Assembly (NCBI GenBank): GCA_026388335.1
Contig: JAPLJZ010000112.1
Coordinates: forward strand, 1-45,368
Length of the DNA: 45,368 bases
Origin: Deltaproteobacteria bacterium
GTDB taxonomy: Bacteria; Desulfobacterota; Syntrophia; Syntrophales; UBA8958
Reading direction: 5' to 3'
Part shown: positions 26,301 to 34,136 of the stretch, piece after piece
How the letters are laid out: every line of letters begins with the position of its first letter
Position numbering within the stretch: the stretch's first letter is position 1
Position numbers and translations under genes: made by a program
The notes under the pieces: model-generated
What the model saw: only the letters and a program-made list of their open reading frames with translations
Databases searched by the model: none
Told to the model about the DNA's origin: nothing

Positions 26301-26494
26301 CTACCGCTGTAGGCATGCTTCCCATTGCCCTGGAGCGGGCCATTGGTCTGGAGCGCTTGTCTCCTCTGGCGATTGTCGCCATTGGCGGCCTGCTGGTTTC
26401 CACATTTTTAACACTCCTCTATGTGCCAATTTTTTATACAATTTTCGAGGATATCACTAACTGGTTTTCACGTTTATTGTCCAAACCTAAGTGA
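23384..26494 (+). CDS. RND family efflux transporter, inner membrane pump
   Basis: A 1036-residue pump of usual AcrB-like length. The proton-relay pair is present in GMLLDDAIVVIEN (transmembrane helix 4), and the helix-10 lysine in GIVVKNSILLIDF. These fit hydrophobic/amphiphile exporters rather than the CusA metal-ion group, so organic compounds are the likelier substrate. The two large periplasmic loops follow helices 1 and 7 as expected. The start overlaps the adaptor stop (ATGA). It ends the run of coupled genes that starts with the anti-sigma factor. No terminator hairpin is seen after it, so read-through into the chrA-like gene 69 bases later is possible. Confidence 0.92.
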   Translation: MNFVARYIKRPHLVLSIVLLLSAVGVIGYIKMPFNLFPDVDRPQISVITVMPGAAAADVEADISRTIEKELSTIDLVRRVTSTSKDEVSVVQAEFEYQKGLEAAATDVANALSKISARLPVNIRPPQIFKISQATQPTMTIALSPQPGYPADLRKIREIADNQIKEDLLRVPGIANVEVFGAWQPEVQVVIDPDRLQRFSLNLNDVMSALAAQNQNIPQGLIIRKEGQYIFKTEGQVKKPEELNSLVIGRKESGAIHLRDVAVIEPGVQEPQSAYRGNGKEAVGLNILRGQNGHTLDTIQAAEGALPQLRSKYPFIHFEISYTQKELITLSVDNMLEALRDAILITVLVIFFFLGNLRTMSLVAISIPFTYLITFAFMWLFDFEFHMVTLTGVILAVGMLLDDAIVVIENIERHYQESGKDLADVVAGSTEEVMLAIFSGTYATVVVLVPIIFIGGYVQMVLRPLTLSLSIALIASYIVSVTIIPILAPAILRKTLQPNRMETWVKRGSDRFVNAIRDFFVNTLDVALRHRILFILAAFVILMLTSRFARPLVGQSLQPPMDTGIIKINFEADSNSSLAQSHTILQQMEAVIKKQKGLVSMSSTLGSEPSVVSFGSGKNPQQGSVNINMVDRYHRKESMWQIEKVLRDEFLKIPGLKYVDVFDYGATPVSTIRATVDVMATGPDTKVLYTIGKDIERRMADVGGLKSVSLSWTADKKEVNFIADRERCAFYGISPREIAVQVQAAVQGGIASVFRIPGEDGFLIRVRYQETSRNSISGMTVLNVHTPAGDVPLSALGRITMSYVPMLLTRQNLQNSIDVLGQREKAPVSHIMDNVQKAMAGIKLPPGYKITQEGDAKQGKESFDALLSAMAIGMVLLYFSLVPAFRSFVHPLTIMSAIPLALIGAMWSLLIAGKQQSLSAFMGIILLAGIVVKNSILLIDFIEMAKEQGSSTLEALRDSVRIRTRPILMTAFATAVGMLPIALERAIGLERLSPLAIVAIGGLLVSTFLTLLYVPIFYTIFEDITNWFSRLLSKPK

Positions 26495-26563
26495 TCAATA
26501 CAGTTGACTCTATGGAGAAAAGCAGCACCGTTGCCGCATTGAGTTCAGAACGGAGGCGTACCT

Positions 26564-27721
26564 TTGGATAAGACACCATCAATTAAAGAACTCTTTCTAT
26601 CCTTCCTGAAGCTCGGATTGACAGCCTTCGGCGGTCCGGCCATGGTTTCATATATCCGCCTTATGGCTGTTGAGGAAAAGCAGTGGTTGGATAATTCATC
26701 CTTTCGTGCCGGGGTTGCTCTCTGCCAGTCCATACCAGGGGCTACAGCCATACAGGCCGCTGCTTATGTAGGACTCAGGGTTCATGGAATATCCGGAGCA
26801 TTGGCTGCCTATAGTGGTTTTGGATTGCCTGCTTTTATTTTTATGTTGCTTCTCTCTGTTTTATACGGCCAATTTGACAGGTTCCCCAAATTTATCTCCT
26901 TGTTTAGCGGTCTTCAGGTGATCGTAGTTGCAATCATTTTTAACGCCACCTATTCATTTGGCAGGAACATCACAAACAATTACAAGAAAATTCTCGTTGC
27001 TCTTTTAGCTGCCATTTCATTTTGGTTCGGTGTAAGCCCTTTTATTGTTATTGTTGGTGCTGGCATTCTCGGTATGGCCCTTTTAAAAGGAGGTGCTTCA
27101 AACACCGAGGTCAACTCCGAAACAAGAGAAACACCTTGGTATGCCAAGCAGATTATTGCTCTCTTGGCCGCTTTTCTTATCTGCTTTACCGGGCTCTATT
27201 TCCTAAGCGCGATCCTCTTTAATCTGGCGGCTGTTATGCTCAAAATAGATATCTTCGCCTTCGGAGGAGGGTTTGCGTCTCTTCCGCTCATGCTTCACGA
27301 AATTGTCATTAACAGGGGATGGCTGGATAGTAAGACCTTTATGGACGGAATAGCCCTTGGTCAGATAACCCCAGGTCCCATTATTATTACGGCAACTTAT
27401 GTGGGCTATATGGTTCATGGAATACCAGGTGCGATTGTGGCGACAATCGCTATATTTACGCCTTCATTTTTTATGGTGATCACCGTCGCACCGTTTTTTG
27501 ATCGGCTGAAAAATTCGATATATTTTATGAGAGCTATAGACGGAATCTTCGCCTCTTTCGTAGGACTCCTCTTTTATGTTTGTATGAAATTCACGATGGT
27601 CATTCCATGGGATATATTAAGGATTCTATTATGTTTTGCTGCATTAACCGCTTTGCTTCGAAAAGTTGACATCCTTTATATAGTGCCAATAGGGGCCGTT
27701 ATTTCTATGTTTGTTTTGTAA
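26564..27721 (+). CDS. chrA: ChrA-family (chromate/anion) transporter
   Basis: A 385-residue membrane protein with two homologous halves of the CHR type. The first begins FLKLGLTAFGGPAMVSYIR, with CQSIPGATAIQAAAYVG; the second has FAFGGGFASLPLMLHE and LGQITPGPIIITATYVGY. Family members export chromate or related oxyanions, but many have never been tested on chromate, so the substrate is open. The start is a TTG preceded by CGGAGGCG. The gene is more AT-rich than the RND gene upstream, hinting at separate acquisition. Presence near Spy-like and efflux genes suggests a stress island. Confidence 0.85.
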   Translation: MDKTPSIKELFLSFLKLGLTAFGGPAMVSYIRLMAVEEKQWLDNSSFRAGVALCQSIPGATAIQAAAYVGLRVHGISGALAAYSGFGLPAFIFMLLLSVLYGQFDRFPKFISLFSGLQVIVVAIIFNATYSFGRNITNNYKKILVALLAAISFWFGVSPFIVIVGAGILGMALLKGGASNTEVNSETRETPWYAKQIIALLAAFLICFTGLYFLSAILFNLAAVMLKIDIFAFGGGFASLPLMLHEIVINRGWLDSKTFMDGIALGQITPGPIIITATYVGYMVHGIPGAIVATIAIFTPSFFMVITVAPFFDRLKNSIYFMRAIDGIFASFVGLLFYVCMKFTMVIPWDILRILLCFAALTALLRKVDILYIVPIGAVISMFVL

Positions 27722-27932
27722 AATGATTTAAATGATTCGGTTCTTCAAATGATAATCAATGAATTCCTTAAACTTTTCAAATCTCTCATATTTACTTCCG
27801 ACAAATACTTCAAACTGTAATCGCTATGATTTTATTTCAACTGTGGCATTGACTTGTAGGTGTAACGGCAACCACTGACATTTAATATCTTGCTAATATT
27901 CAAGATAAATATCTTCAACACACATCAAATAT
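27722..27932. other. Intergenic region between converging chrA-like and lipoprotein genes, with a possible coding remnant
   Basis: AT-rich. On the minus strand 27728-27823 is an open stretch reading FEVFVGSKYERFEKFKEF before a TAA, with a stop just upstream and no start. It looks protein-like but is too short to assign. No strong terminator was found. Confidence 0.25.
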
Positions 27933-28472
27933 CTACATTCCAGGTTTCTGACGGCCTCCCTTGCCTCCGCCAAGACCACGTTGATCATCCAAACCAGATC
28001 CCATCTGCCTATTGGTGGTATCACTCGAACCACGCACAGTACGCTTCCACATTGTCTTTTGTTCCGGTGTTAGCATTTGAAAAACGGTCTGCATATATTG
28101 TGTTCTCTTATCGTTCATCATTCCTTGAATCAATTGCATGTTCGCAGACGGACTTTCATTAATTGATTTCCCACTGCTTTGGCCTGCAGCATATTGGCTC
28201 TTTTGAAGTTCCCGTTCAAGATTTATCTTCTCTTGAAGAGCTTTAATCTCTTGAATCAGGTTATCTCTAAGGGTGGCGATCTTTGATGCCTGGTCTGTGG
28301 TTAGGTTAAAGTCCAATAAGAGAATATCCGGTATTGTCCCCAGAATATGAAATTCCTCTGGTTGATATGCTTCTGGTCTATCATCCCCCCGACTACGCCC
28401 ACGCTGAGTGCAGGATATTGATATTATTGCCACTGCTACCAATAATATCAATATCAATGCTTTTTGTCTCAT
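27933..28472 (-). CDS. Spy/CpxP-like periplasmic lipoprotein
   Basis: About 179 residues. The N-terminal hydrophobic stretch ends AIISISCTQ, with a cysteine suited to lipid attachment although the lipobox is not perfect. The body is helical with LTTDQASKIATLRDNLIQEI near residue 55 and MLTPEQKTMWKR near residue 140, the paired LTxxQ motifs. The tail is rich in glycine, arginine and glutamine. This is the third Spy-like protein in the window. An overlapping GTG at 28478 is an alternative start. It follows the TPR protein gene after nine bases and is probably co-transcribed with it. Confidence 0.75.
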   Translation of the reverse strand: MRQKALILILLVAVAIISISCTQRGRSRGDDRPEAYQPEEFHILGTIPDILLLDFNLTTDQASKIATLRDNLIQEIKALQEKINLERELQKSQYAAGQSSGKSINESPSANMQLIQGMMNDKRTQYMQTVFQMLTPEQKTMWKRTVRGSSDTTNRQMGSGLDDQRGLGGGKGGRQKPGM

Positions 28473-28481
28473 GATCACGTC

Positions 28482-29900
28482 TCATTTTCCGGACTCTTGC
28501 CCTTGATGCTGTTTTGACTCTTGTTTTCTTTGTTGTTGTTGCTGCTTCACTTGTTGCGACCTCACCTGTTGATTTTGCCTTGCCTCACGCTGTCCTTGTT
28601 GTTGCTGTGACTTTGCCTGTTGTTGCCTTGTCTCCTGCTTTCTTTGTAGTTGCTTTTGTCTCGCCTGTTGCTGTTGTGCTCTTATCAGTTGTTGTGACTT
28701 TGTCAGTTGTTGTTGCTGCGGCCTCACCTGCTGTTGTTGTGACTTTGCCAACTGCCGTCTCGCTTCTCGCTTCCGAATCTTATCTTGTTTCTTCTCTTCT
28801 GTCCTTGCCTGTTGTTGCCTTTCCTGCTCTATTTTTGCTTCCTGCTGCTGCCTTATCCTTTCTCCTCTTTCTTTTGTTTCTTTTATTATTTCTTGTCTCT
28901 TCGTCTCGATATTTGCTACTTGTTGCCGTTCCTGTTTTTGAATACTTACTGCCTTCACTGCGTTTTCACGTGCTTTTTCAAGATATCCTTGCTGTTTATA
29001 TGCAGTAGCTCTCTGATGATATGCTGGAGCAAATCGAGGATTCAAGAGAATTGCTTTATTGATTTCATCTAACGCCTTCTCCTTATTTCCAGATCTCTCA
29101 TAAACAAATGCTCTGTTTAGCGCCACTCTATGGGCTATATTTGGATTTAAACGTAGTGATGTATCAAGATTGTTAAAGGCTTCTTGATATTTATTTTGTC
29201 TGGTATAAACAATACTTCTAGCTATATACACTGTAGGACCAACAGCAACGGGGCTGAGGACATATGCGCTGCTGAGTGAGCTCATGGCAGTTTCATAGTT
29301 TCCGGAATTAATATTCACATAACTATCCTGAACCAGCTCAACACTCCTTAGTTGATTAATTGAATCGTCATAGCGAACAATATATTCTTGTTTTTGGCTT
29401 GACTGGCCAGAGGTATTTTGAATATCAGCTTTGAGTTTCTCAATCTCAGCCAAAAGTTCGTCAACCTTTTTATTGACACTTTCAATCTCTGCAACCTGAT
29501 TCTGGTTTTGTAAAAGATCATTGATATCGTTAGCAATGTTATCATCATCGATAGTGGCTTGTGCTATTATGTAATATGATTCACCATCCCATTTCTCATT
29601 AAGCACTTTAATTCCCACAATGCCTGCTGTTAAAGATTTTATCTGATCAGACTCGAGTTGATAGTTAATAACTTCTGTTTTTGCATAGACTAAAGTTCCG
29701 ACTTCTTCTAATATTAATCGTTTTACCTGTTCAAGAGCAATGGCTCTACTTGATATTTTACTGTCAATATCGCTCGCCTTATAAGTATAATCCTTCACAA
29801 AGACTCGCTGTTCGGCATTAGTCATAACTGGCATTAAGAAAATAATTGCGATCGCAGGTAAGAGAACCAGAAAATATTCAATTCGATATATTGATTTCAT
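28482..29900 (-). CDS. Periplasmic TPR protein with long glutamine/arginine-rich C-terminal tail
   Basis: The 472-residue protein has a signal peptide (ending MPVMTNAEQ), then a domain of about 90 residues resembling the FlgT-N/LPP20 type (KISSRAIALEQVKRLILEEV, SYYIIAQATIDDD). A short coiled coil follows. Two to three TPR repeats come next, about residues 190-310 (ALDEINKAILLNPRFAPAYH). The last ~150 residues are low complexity, dominated by Q, R, K and E. The function is unknown; TPRs suggest protein binding and the tail could bind polyanions or cell-wall material. GGTGGTGA precedes the ATG at 29900. Base composition is AT-rich compared with neighbours. Confidence 0.78.
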   Translation of the reverse strand: MKSIYRIEYFLVLLPAIAIIFLMPVMTNAEQRVFVKDYTYKASDIDSKISSRAIALEQVKRLILEEVGTLVYAKTEVINYQLESDQIKSLTAGIVGIKVLNEKWDGESYYIIAQATIDDDNIANDINDLLQNQNQVAEIESVNKKVDELLAEIEKLKADIQNTSGQSSQKQEYIVRYDDSINQLRSVELVQDSYVNINSGNYETAMSSLSSAYVLSPVAVGPTVYIARSIVYTRQNKYQEAFNNLDTSLRLNPNIAHRVALNRAFVYERSGNKEKALDEINKAILLNPRFAPAYHQRATAYKQQGYLEKARENAVKAVSIQKQERQQVANIETKRQEIIKETKERGERIRQQQEAKIEQERQQQARTEEKKQDKIRKREARRQLAKSQQQQVRPQQQQLTKSQQLIRAQQQQARQKQLQRKQETRQQQAKSQQQQGQREARQNQQVRSQQVKQQQQQRKQESKQHQGQESGK

Positions 29901-30114
29901 AATCACCACCGATCATTACAAAGGCATTCCGAACTATATATCATGTTTTGAGGAGACCATGGGAGCCATCAATTATTTGAACCGCGGTGCTCCACCTTAC
30001 CGTATATATGTTCCTTAAATGCAAGGGATACGCCAACAAGCGTTTGTTGCCTAATATGTTAATATAACTTAAATAATCAAATTTACGGCAGTGCTTTGCG
30101 GTTTTTTTGGCAAC

Positions 30115-30308
30115 AATATGGATAAAATGTATCCTCCTGTTGGTATCAAGGTGAGTAATAAATACACACTGAGGAGAATAATCAGATTTGGTTCCCAGTC
30201 CATATTCTAAAAATATGGATAAAATGTATCCTCCTGTTGGTATCAAGGTGAGTAATAAATACACACTGAGGAGAATAATCAGATTTGGTTCCCAGTCCAT
30301 ATTCTAAA
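30115..30308. repeat. 97-bp perfect tandem duplication (two copies)
   Basis: Copies at 30115-30211 and 30212-30308 appear identical base for base. Each unit begins AATATGG and ends CCATATTCTAAA, so short inverted ends (ATATGG/CCATAT) frame the unit. 97 is not a multiple of three, so the copies fall in different reading frames and the repeat is not coding. Confidence 0.9.
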
Positions 30309-30700
30309 AAAACGCAGGATCTGGTGCTTTTTAAAATCCACTCCCATTCATTGAGTCTCATATTCCGTTCCGGGAGCCATTACTTCTTCTTCCTCTCCCC
30401 CCCAATATAGGACTTCTCGAAGATCTCACTCCCAAGCAGCGTTAGGAAGGTTTGAGTGGTTGTTGCTCAGGCAGCTCCATAGGTCACGCTACTTCTCATA
30501 TTTATCGGCTATAGATACTTCGACTTCAACAGGAACATTCTTCAAATAATGATGTCCTGCTTTAATCCTGGAGCCACTAAAAACTTGTCCTGCTCTCCTG
30601 ACACACACATAGAGAGAACTTCTTCCCGTAATACTTGATACAGATTCATATCCATAGGGAAAACGGATTATGTTACGTATAGGTAGGTGTACTGCGTAAC

Positions 30701-30818
30701 AAACAATCCCTATTGCTTTATTAATACTCCCTGCCAGCTTAAACAAACAAATCCGCCGTAAACAATCCCTATTGCTTTATTAATACTCCCTGCCAGCTTA
30801 AACAAACAAATCCGCCGT
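30701..30818. repeat. 59-bp perfect tandem duplication (two copies)
   Basis: The unit starting AAACAATCCCTATTGC occurs at 30701-30759 and again at 30760-30818, with no differences seen. It lies 392 bases after the 97-bp duplication. Exact identity implies a recent event. It shifts the reading frame and is not coding. Confidence 0.9.
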
Positions 30819-30865
30819 AAAAGTCCATTCAGCTTCTTAGGGAGATGCCTAATTCTTTGCCTCGT

Positions 30866-30917
30866 GGTCAGACTTACTCATTGACATTGTGTTAAATATC
30901 AATGAGTAAGTCTGACC
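30866..30917. repeat. 52-bp inverted repeat with 19-bp perfect arms
   Basis: GGTCAGACTTACTCATTGA (30866-30884) and its exact reverse complement (30899-30917) flank a 14-base AT-rich spacer. It lies 91 bases before the beta-CASP hydrolase gene. The structure resembles REP-type palindromes moved by Y1 transposases, or an RNA hairpin in the leader. No transposase is nearby and no T-run follows. Confidence 0.85.
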
Positions 30918-31008
30918 CTTATATTCTCGAAGATGTGAATCTCGTTGCAATTACGCAGGGGATGACATATGGACAAACACTGGAAGAAGACGAGAGGAGA
31001 ATAAGGAT

Positions 31009-32622
31009 ATGAAGGTGAAATTCATGGGGGCGGCAAGGACGGTGACGGGTTCCTGCTTCATCATGGAGACAGGGGGACGCCGCTTCGCCATCGACTGCGG
31101 GATGCATCAAGGCAATGGGGAGATCGAGAAGCGCAATTGGGAGACGAAGATCTATGACGCTGCAAAAATAGAGTGCATTCTCATGACCCACGCCCATATC
31201 GATCACGCCGGTCTGTTGCCCCGGATCGTCAAGGAAGGATTCCGCGGGTCGATCTATGCTACGCCCCCCACGCTTGATCTTTTGAAGATCCTGCTTCTGG
31301 ACAGCGCCCACATTCAGGAGATGGAGGCCCAATGGAAAACTCGCAAGCATCTTCGTCAGGGCGATGGCGAGAATGATGTCGAACCTCTCTACACCCGGAA
31401 GGACGCTGAAGAAGTAACCCAGTATTTCAAAGCTGTTGATTATGATCAGTCCGTAACTCCCTTTGCCGGCTTAACGGTGACCTTCCGCGACGCCGGTCAT
31501 ATTCTCGGGGCCTCCATTCTGGAATTAGAGGTATCGGAAAACGGGAAGGTATCGAAACTCGTCTTTTCCGGGGATGTCGGCCGACCCGCCCAGCTTATCA
31601 TCAAGGACCCCACGGTGATCGAGACGGCGGACTATCTTTTTATGGAGTCGACCTACGGCAACCGGGATCACAAGAACGAGACGGACAGCCTCAACGAGCT
31701 GGCGGAGGCCATTGCTTACAGCTACGGCCACGGGGAAAAGGTGATCATCCCGTCCTTTGCTGTGGAAAGAACCCAGGAATTGCTTTACTGCCTCCATCTG
31801 TTGAACAGGGACGGCCGCCTGCCCAGAGAGATGCCTGTTTACGTGGACAGCCCGCTGGCCACCCAGGCAACGGAGATCTTTCGGAAATATACCAGCTATT
31901 TTGATGAAGAGGCCAAAGGACTTCTCAAGAAGGGAGAGGATCCCCTGACATTCCCCCAGCTCCATTTCACCCGCAGCACCGAGGAGTCCATGAAAATAAA
32001 CACCTCAGCAGGGCCGGCCGTGGTTGTTTCGGCAAGCGGTATGGCCAATGCGGGCCGGATTCGTCATCACCTCCGCCACAATCTCTGGCGGGAAGGAGCC
32101 AGCGTAGTCTTTGTGGGTTTTCAGGCCCAGGGAACTACGGGGCGGCGAATCGTGGATGGGGCCAGGATGATCAGAATCTTTAATGAGGATGTAGCGGTCA
32201 AGGCGCGAATTTTTACCATTAACGGCTTTTCCGCCCACGCCGGGCAGAGTCAGCTTCTGGAGTGGCTGGGGCATTTCCGGTCCCAAGCCTTGCAGGTCTT
32301 TCTCATCCACGGTGAATACTCGGCCCAGCAGACCCTTGCCGGCCTGATCCGCGAGCGCTTCGGCTTCCCGGTAACCATTCCCGACTATCTCGAGGAAATA
32401 ACCTTGAAACCGGGGGAGTCGATCGAGCGCAAGGCCGCTCCGGAACTGGCCGTCCCCCGGATCGACTGGGATTTTATCATCATGGATATGGAAAATCGCC
32501 TGAAGCAGCTCCGGGAAAGACAGTCCCGGGTTGAGGCGAAAGGATGGGCGGAACAGGCGGAGGTCAGGGAAAAACTCCTCGAACTGAACCGGCGGTTGAC
32601 GACGTTGATTTCCGACCTGTGA
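31009..32622 (+). CDS. Beta-CASP metallo-beta-lactamase-fold RNA/DNA hydrolase
   Basis: The 537-residue protein has the full set of metal motifs: THAHIDHAG, DAGHILGAS, FSGDVGR, and late histidines in NGFSAHAGQ and LIHGE. The inserted beta-CASP domain carries ESTYGNR and VIIPSFAVERTQELLY, as in CPSF73-like nucleases that cut or trim RNA. The last ~65 residues form a charged helical tail (RLKQLRERQSRVEAKGW) beyond the core. RBS GGAGAATAAGGAT precedes the ATG. It is monocistronic, converging with a TonB-like gene three bases after its stop. In bacteria this subgroup is thought to act in RNA turnover. Confidence 0.9.
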   Translation: MKVKFMGAARTVTGSCFIMETGGRRFAIDCGMHQGNGEIEKRNWETKIYDAAKIECILMTHAHIDHAGLLPRIVKEGFRGSIYATPPTLDLLKILLLDSAHIQEMEAQWKTRKHLRQGDGENDVEPLYTRKDAEEVTQYFKAVDYDQSVTPFAGLTVTFRDAGHILGASILELEVSENGKVSKLVFSGDVGRPAQLIIKDPTVIETADYLFMESTYGNRDHKNETDSLNELAEAIAYSYGHGEKVIIPSFAVERTQELLYCLHLLNRDGRLPREMPVYVDSPLATQATEIFRKYTSYFDEEAKGLLKKGEDPLTFPQLHFTRSTEESMKINTSAGPAVVVSASGMANAGRIRHHLRHNLWREGASVVFVGFQAQGTTGRRIVDGARMIRIFNEDVAVKARIFTINGFSAHAGQSQLLEWLGHFRSQALQVFLIHGEYSAQQTLAGLIRERFGFPVTIPDYLEEITLKPGESIERKAAPELAVPRIDWDFIIMDMENRLKQLRERQSRVEAKGWAEQAEVREKLLELNRRLTTLISDL

Positions 32623-32625
32623 TCA

Positions 32626-33219
32626 TCATTCCGCCAACCGGTAATGGAACACAGCCACGATGTTTAGTTTTGAGAGACCCAGGTCACTGGGCAGGCGATC
32701 ATAGGGCGCGGCGGCGCGAATGACCGCTAGGGTATTATCATCGAGAACCTGGGAGCCAGACGAAGAAACGATCCCCTGAGCAGACAGGGTCCCCGTTTTA
32801 TCTATGGAAAACTTGATCGTTGCCGTGCCTTTTTCCTTCTTCTGGAGAGCGGCTTGGGGGTATTTCCATTGGTTTTCAATCCGCTTCCGGATCTTGAGAA
32901 GATAGGAGCGGTAACGGCTGTCCTGGCTACCCAGATCAATGGTGTCTTCTTTGACATCCGTCTCAGTCGTTGCTGCCGGCGTCGGCGTCGGTTGTTTCTT
33001 TACAGTAACCGGTTCTTTCTTGATGTCCTTTTCCTGAGGAGCAGGAGTAGGTTCGGTCAGGTGTACGGTCAGCAGACCGCCGTTCCGCGGCAGGGGAGAT
33101 GGTTTTTCCCCGATGACGGGCATGGAAAGGACCAGTACATGCGAGGCAAGGGAAATCAGGATAGCCGTGATAAAGGCCTTTTGCAGCGGCAACCGGTTAG
33201 ATTTCCAGAAAGGCTTCAT
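32626..33219 (-). CDS. TonB-family energy transducer protein
   Basis: The ~197-residue protein has one N-terminal membrane helix (about residues 12-33), a proline/lysine/threonine-rich periplasmic linker (PTPAPQEKDIKKEPVTVKK), and a C-terminal TonB-type domain. The latter shows YLLKIRKRIENQWKYPQAAL and GTATIKFSIDKTGTL, then ends in VVFHYRL-like sequence. It should couple inner-membrane proton force to outer-membrane receptors, or be a TolA-like relative. No ExbB/ExbD or receptor gene is nearby. Start is uncertain: ATG at 33219 or a longer frame to 33255, neither with a good ribosome site. Confidence 0.85.
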   Translation of the reverse strand: MKPFWKSNRLPLQKAFITAILISLASHVLVLSMPVIGEKPSPLPRNGGLLTVHLTEPTPAPQEKDIKKEPVTVKKQPTPTPAATTETDVKEDTIDLGSQDSRYRSYLLKIRKRIENQWKYPQAALQKKEKGTATIKFSIDKTGTLSAQGIVSSSGSQVLDDNTLAVIRAAAPYDRLPSDLGLSKLNIVAVFHYRLAE

Positions 33220-33327
33220 GGGAACATCATAAATCAATACTGAAGAATAAATCAATAAAAATGAAGCAATAGCCTTTATCTACCAATGAAGCAAAACGCC
33301 GATAATTACAAAGGCTCTGAGGTGACG

Positions 33328-33792
33328 ATGACGCCACATGGGGAGGTGGACGCGCTCTACATGGCCCTGGCCCTGGAGGAGGCGGCTACCGCTGCGGCGG
33401 AAGGGGAGGTCCCGGTCGGGGCGATCATCGTTAGCGACGACCGGGTTATTGCCCGGGCCCACAACCGCCCCATCGCTTTGCACGATCCGACGGCCCACGC
33501 CGAGATCCTTGCCATCCGCGCCGCGGCCCGGTATGCAGGGAATTACCGACTGTCGGGAACGACTTTGTATGTAACCCTGGAGCCCTGTCTCATGTGCGCC
33601 GGCGCCGTCATTCACGCCCGAATCGGAAGGGTCGTCTTCGGGGCGAGAGATCCCAAGGGGGGCGCCGTTGTTTCCCTCGGCCGCGTCTTCGCGGATACGC
33701 GCCTGAATCATCACGTGGACTTTACCGGGGGTGTTATGGAAGGAATGTGTGCTGAAATATTGAGTAGCTTTTTTCAACAAAAGAGGTTATAA
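33328..33792 (+). CDS. tadA: tRNA-specific adenosine deaminase TadA
   Basis: TadA turns adenosine 34 of tRNA-Arg(ACG) into inosine. The 154-residue protein shows the zinc/catalytic motif DPTAHAEILAIR (H and catalytic E) and LEPCLMCAGA with both zinc cysteines, plus the family segments EVPVGAIIV and RVVFGARDPKGG. The ATG at 33328 is chosen for GAGGTGA just upstream; an earlier ATG at 33286 has no such site. The two serine tRNA genes follow directly, a common arrangement in related genomes. The length is normal. Confidence 0.93.
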   Translation: MTPHGEVDALYMALALEEAATAAAEGEVPVGAIIVSDDRVIARAHNRPIALHDPTAHAEILAIRAAARYAGNYRLSGTTLYVTLEPCLMCAGAVIHARIGRVVFGARDPKGGAVVSLGRVFADTRLNHHVDFTGGVMEGMCAEILSSFFQQKRL

Positions 33793-33825
33793 CCCGCACC
33801 GCTTCGAACATAGTAAGCTCCACGC

Positions 33826-33919
33826 GGAGAGGTACCGAAGTGGTCGTAACGGGATCGACTCGAAATCGATTTGGGGGCCAAAAGCTCCCACGGGGGTTCG
33901 AATCCCCCTCTCTCCGCCA
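33826..33919 (+). tRNA. tRNA-Ser (anticodon CGA)
   Basis: A 94-base gene with acceptor GGAGAGG/TCTCTCC (one G-U pair), anticodon loop CTCGAAA giving CGA at 33861-33863, a long variable arm typical of serine tRNA, a T-arm with GGTTCGAATCC, and an encoded CCA end. It reads UCG codons. Confidence 0.95.
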
Positions 33920-33982
33920 TTAAAAATTGAATGACGGAAACTGGGTTTGTAAGACTTTTTGCGAGTTTGTCATAAAAGATTC

Positions 33983-34074
<92 letters not shown>

Positions 34075-34079
34075 GATAA

Positions 34080-34125
34080 GAGGCGGGGCAAATGCGTCGT
34101 TCATTTGCCCCGCCTCTCTCGTTTT
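34080..34125. terminator. Strong terminator after the serine tRNAs
   Basis: Arms of 15 bp (GAGGCGGGGCAAATG at 34080-34094, perfect complement at 34102-34116) enclose a 7-base loop, then TCTCGTTTT. It lies between the tRNA genes and the converging metalloprotease gene and may serve both. Confidence 0.88.
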
Positions 34126-34136
34126 AACCTTTCTCT

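Larger units (their letters stand above)
29901..31008. other. 1.1-kb non-coding stretch with tandem duplications and an inverted repeat
   Basis: No convincing gene is present. The stretch holds a 97-bp tandem duplication, a 59-bp tandem duplication and a 52-bp perfect-arm inverted repeat, listed separately. A minus-strand frame at 30489-30746 (85 codons, ending VEVEVSIADKYEK) starts inside the 59-bp repeat and has no known relatives; it may be a remnant. Repeats and lack of long frames suggest a site of past insertion or recombination. Confidence 0.6.

Noticed and set aside
28514-29008. Plus-strand frame rich in V, L and S that looks like a membrane protein
   Set aside because: It is the complement of the glutamine-rich tail (CAG/CAA codons give hydrophobic codons in reverse).
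29941-30300. 119-codon minus-strand frame
   Set aside because: It reads through the 97-bp tandem repeat in two different frames, which a real protein would not show.
30489-30746. 85-codon minus-strand frame
   Set aside because: It starts within the 59-bp duplication, has no ribosome site or recognisable motif; kept only as a note in the intergenic entry.
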